From an uncultured Alistipes sp. (lineage in GTDB: Bacteria; Bacteroidota; Bacteroidia; Bacteroidales; Rikenellaceae), in contig UQYM01000007.1 of NCBI GenBank assembly GCA_900545315.1, forward strand, positions 12,344 through 76,343: a stretch of DNA of 64,000 nucleotides. Direction: 5' to 3'. Every line of letters begins with the position of its first letter. Position 1 is the first letter of the stretch. The notes beneath the pieces are model-generated. The model was not told where the DNA came from and searched no databases. It was given only the letters and a program-made list of their open reading frames with translations. The position numbers were made by a program, and so were the translations under genes. Shown one piece after another: positions 61,495-64,000 of the stretch.

Positions 61495-61841
61495 TAGTTA
61501 ACCGACGGACGGATCTCTATCAGGGTGAAATTTTGATTTGTATCAGGGCGAAATCTTGATTCGATGCAGTTGCCCTTGCCGGTGATTCAGGTGGACGCAG
61601 TGTCGTTCAACAAAAAACAAGTAGTCGTGAACGATTAGTGAGATAGGGCAGAATGAGGTCTCACCCTGCATTTTCCTCCCCCTTGGGAGAGGGCCCTGGT
61701 CTGGGAAGAGGTGCCTCTTTCGTTAAAGTTTGTTGGACGAAAGGATCTACCGCAGCAAAAGTTTTCTGTAAATTGTTATTAATAAAAGGACGTTTAGATA
61801 AGTTTCCTTTGTTTTGTTCAACCAACTAACCCTTATTTGCC
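61495..61841. other. Spacer after the cluster with a tandem imperfect repeat and weak terminator
   Basis: No gene. A 21-bp direct repeat, tatcagggtgaaattttgatt (61518-61538) and tatcagggcgaaatcttgatt (61541-61561), has 19 of 21 identical bases. A weak hairpin GCAG..TGAG/CTCA..CTGC followed by ATTTTCC (about 61648-61675) may end the cluster transcript. Confidence 0.5.
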
Positions 61842-62423
61842 ATGAAAAAAATTTTGCTGTTTTTTGCCGCTTTAGGCTTGGCCTGGGGCGCGAGTGCTCA
61901 ACCCGAATTGGCGAATGTGAGCGAGCTGTATGTTTATGGAGTGGACTTCTCGGTAGTTAAAGTGGTCGGTGCCGAGGAGACCGTACAACAATTTGCAACA
62001 ACTTTTCCGCGAATCAACCAACTGCTGGTCGAAGAGCCCTCCAAGTATGATTTCGCGAAAGCGTTCCGGATGCCGATAGCCGCTCTCGACATCACTCCTA
62101 CCCAAACCCACAATCAAAATTGTGATTACACCAATCTGAAGAGTATGAGTACGGAACAAAACGCTAAATCGGCTGAAGAAATTCAGCAAATGGTCGAAAA
62201 TTACCAGCTCTCGCAAAGTGAAGGAACCGGTGTCGTATTTATTGCATTAACATTGGATAAAGGTGCCAATGAAGGTACCTATCAGGTAGTCTTCTTTGAT
62301 ATTGCCAACCGAAATATCATCCTCTCCCGTACTGTTACCGCCAAGGCGGGAGGTTTCGGGCTCCGCAATTATTGGGCAGGATCGGTTTACAATGTGCTGA
62401 AATCGTGGAAAAAACAGTTTTAG
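61842..62423 (+). CDS. Secreted protein of unknown function
   Basis: A 193-residue protein with a clear signal peptide (MKKILLFFAALGLAWGASAQ). The mature part (VSELYVYGVDFSVVKVVGAE; DYTNLKSMSTEQNAKSAEEI; GTYQVVFFDIANRNIILSRT; NYWAGSVYNVLKSWKKQF) has alternating beta strands and no recognised enzyme motif. It resembles small conserved Bacteroidetes envelope proteins of unknown role. It stands alone, convergent with the rhamnosidase-like gene and separated from it by a bidirectional terminator. Confidence 0.82.
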   Translation: MKKILLFFAALGLAWGASAQPELANVSELYVYGVDFSVVKVVGAEETVQQFATTFPRINQLLVEEPSKYDFAKAFRMPIAALDITPTQTHNQNCDYTNLKSMSTEQNAKSAEEIQQMVENYQLSQSEGTGVVFIALTLDKGANEGTYQVVFFDIANRNIILSRTVTAKAGGFGLRNYWAGSVYNVLKSWKKQF

Positions 62424-62561
62424 AGACGGACGCCTTTGCTCAATAACCCGTAGTGATCTAAAGTTAGAATCAAGAGTCGTGTGCTTAAACCGGTGATCAA
62501 TCGACGGTGTCCAGTGTAGGGGAGAAGATCGATCTGTCAGAACACCATGTCCCTGAATAAT

Positions 62562-62602
62562 AAAGCAGGAGGAGATACTTAGTATCTCCTCCTGCTTTAT
62601 TT
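62562..62602. terminator. Bidirectional terminator
   Basis: A perfect 17-bp stem AAAGCAGGAGGAGATAC/GTATCTCCTCCTGCTTT with a TTA loop has T/A-rich flanks on both sides. It serves the convergent genes on either side. Confidence 0.9.
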
Positions 62603-62665
62603 AATAGAACGGGGAGGACAGTAGAGCGGTTCCTGCTGCTTTCCCACGCTCGTTGGGCTTACTCT

Positions 62666-64000
62666 TTAGCGGGCCACTAACTTAAGATCGGTTTTGTTGT
62701 CGATCTCGACGTCAAAGTCTTCCGGAACTTCGAGGGTGTAGTACAGACGTTTCCCCTTCTTCTCCCAGGCCAATGTGATCTCGTCGTCCCCGACTGGAAT
62801 GGTTCCGCTGCACTGCTTCAAATTCGTTGCATTGAAAACGACATGCAGCTTTTTGTGAATCGGATCCACCTTGGTCAGTCCCAACAGATCCCGGTAGAAC
62901 ATATGCGCAATGTGGGCCGCAAAACCGTGGTTGCAACTGGCATGTGGTGTCAGGTTCTCCCATAACGTACCGGTCATGTTGGCCATGTAGAGATATTGCT
63001 CAACGGATTCATCCAACATCTGCTGTACCAACCCATATTCAGCCAGCATCTCCATACGCAGGTAGGTGCCGATGAAGGCGTTAGCGGGATAGATCTCAGG
63101 ATAGGCTCCCCGCTCTTGACGGTTCGGCCCGAAATCTTCACAGAGAATCTTGAAGAGCTCAGGATAACGTTCCGCCGTAGCGGTACCGCAGAAGAAGGCG
63201 TAGTATTGGCAGGTCTCGGTGCGATTCTTGGGTTGAGGAACCAGTTTGCCATCTTCGCGAATCGCATTGTCAATGAAAAACTCTCCATCAAACGATTGTT
63301 CGCGAATCACATTTTGAATGCGCTCGGCCTTTTTGATTAATTCCGGTTTGTCGTATAACTTTCCGGCAACCTGGAGCATCTTCGCATAGAGCATGTTGGT
63401 TGGATAGTTGACATCCTGTACAAACGAATTGGCCTTTGACCATTCGAGGAATACCCACTTCTCAAGACCTTCGAGCAGCTCATATTCGTTCTCGTAACGG
63501 CTGAAATAGTCAAGCAACGCGTTGACGCGTGGCTCCAGTGCGGCAATCATCTCGCGGTCATCGCTACGCTCGAGATACTCTTCCAACTCGATAACAAACC
63601 ACATGGCCCAGTTGGGAATAAAGTTGCCGTTGACGTGATTCGACGGATAGCACATCGGCAACATCCCTTCCGGAATATGGTCAAACTTCTCAGGCAACAG
63701 GAAGTTCTCGAGAAAATTGGTCTCAATCAGGTGGTTACCCGACAGGTCGAACGCAATGCGTGATGTGAAATAGCTGTCGCATAACCAGCCGGCCCGTTCG
63801 CGTGATGGACAGTCCATGAAAATGTCCAGAGCATTCTGTTTGTAGGTCTCGACAGCCGCTTTGTAGATCTTGTTGATCCCCTCGTTGTCGCACGAGAACT
63901 TGGCGCGCGATACATCCGAATTAACATACTGACGGATGTAAACGTCACTCACCTTGCAGTCTCCCTCTTCGATTACCGCCTGCATGTACTGCATCGTGTA
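62666..64000 (-). CDS. Alpha-L-rhamnosidase-like (GH78) protein, C-terminal part (partial)
   Basis: At least 444 residues of an (alpha/alpha)6-barrel enzyme; the frame is open beyond base 64000, so the N-terminal part is missing. The six-hairpin core carries FMDCPSRERAGWLCDSYF, the block with catalytic acids characteristic of GH78, then NGNFIPNWAMWFVIELEEYL, QDVNYPTNMLYAKML, and TLWENLTPHASCNHGFAAHI. A C-terminal beta sandwich follows (HVVFNATNLKQCSG; VEIDNKTDLKLVAR). It removes terminal rhamnose from glycans or plant glycosides by family; substrate specificity is unproved. The surrounding SusC/D genes, if any, lie outside the window. Confidence 0.85.
   Translation of the reverse strand, partial: YTMQYMQAVIEEGDCKVSDVYIRQYVNSDVSRAKFSCDNEGINKIYKAAVETYKQNALDIFMDCPSRERAGWLCDSYFTSRIAFDLSGNHLIETNFLENFLLPEKFDHIPEGMLPMCYPSNHVNGNFIPNWAMWFVIELEEYLERSDDREMIAALEPRVNALLDYFSRYENEYELLEGLEKWVFLEWSKANSFVQDVNYPTNMLYAKMLQVAGKLYDKPELIKKAERIQNVIREQSFDGEFFIDNAIREDGKLVPQPKNRTETCQYYAFFCGTATAERYPELFKILCEDFGPNRQERGAYPEIYPANAFIGTYLRMEMLAEYGLVQQMLDESVEQYLYMANMTGTLWENLTPHASCNHGFAAHIAHMFYRDLLGLTKVDPIHKKLHVVFNATNLKQCSGTIPVGDDEITLAWEKKGKRLYYTLEVPEDFDVEIDNKTDLKLVAR

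Overview
The window reads as a chromosomal segment of a gut-type Bacteroidales bacterium, most likely of the Alistipes/Rikenellaceae kind. That taxonomic guess is inferred from the 286-residue primary sigma factor of Bacteroidetes type, promoters of the form TTTG-N18-21-TAnnTTTG, absence of Shine-Dalgarno-led starts, and the gene families present. No mobile element, rRNA or CRISPR array was seen.

Left part (1-33 kb): mostly housekeeping genes in short operons. In order: 3' end of dxs, leuS, a DedA membrane protein, hflX-upp, tRNA-Ala(GGC), rlmN, an AraC regulator with a CMD-cupin/flavodoxin pair, a ComEA-like protein, rpsU, a Xer recombinase, hpf, a Tat-exported glycosidase-like protein, metK behind a candidate SAM-II riboswitch, an HtrA protease, the primary sigma factor, lysE-cmk-ispH, lnt, folC, tyrS, asnA, an S4-domain protein, rplY-pth, and two tRNA-Leu genes.

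Middle (33-38 kb): a second small redox or stress-like group, made of a double CMD protein, an AraC regulator, a sugar O-acetyltransferase, a cyclophilin-like lipoprotein and an alpha/beta hydrolase with a cysteine nucleophile. It resembles the AraC/CMD-cupin/flavodoxin group at 9-11 kb.

Main feature (38.8-61.5 kb): a long, co-directional, mostly overlapping biosynthetic cluster of aryl-polyene/flexirubin type. An aromatic or histidine ammonia-lyase overlaps a ketoreductase. After a 469-bp gap come ketosynthases, two ACPs, two hotdog dehydratase-like proteins, a thioesterase, an LpxL-like acyltransferase, a B12-binding radical SAM protein, a chain-length-factor-like protein, a polysaccharide deacetylase, a LolA-like carrier, a GT2/DUF2062 protein, a frameshifted MMPL-acyltransferase-methyltransferase fusion, a CrtI-like FAD enzyme, a C45-type Ntn hydrolase and a PaaK-like ligase. 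The inferred logic is: the lyase makes an aryl-acrylate starter, the ligase activates it, the KS/KR/DH set builds a polyene, and the acyltransferases, carrier and exporter place it in the outer membrane. No DarA/DarB-type genes for the dialkylresorcinol half of flexirubins were found in the window.

Right end (61.8-64 kb): a small secreted protein and a convergent GH78-like alpha-L-rhamnosidase that runs off the window.
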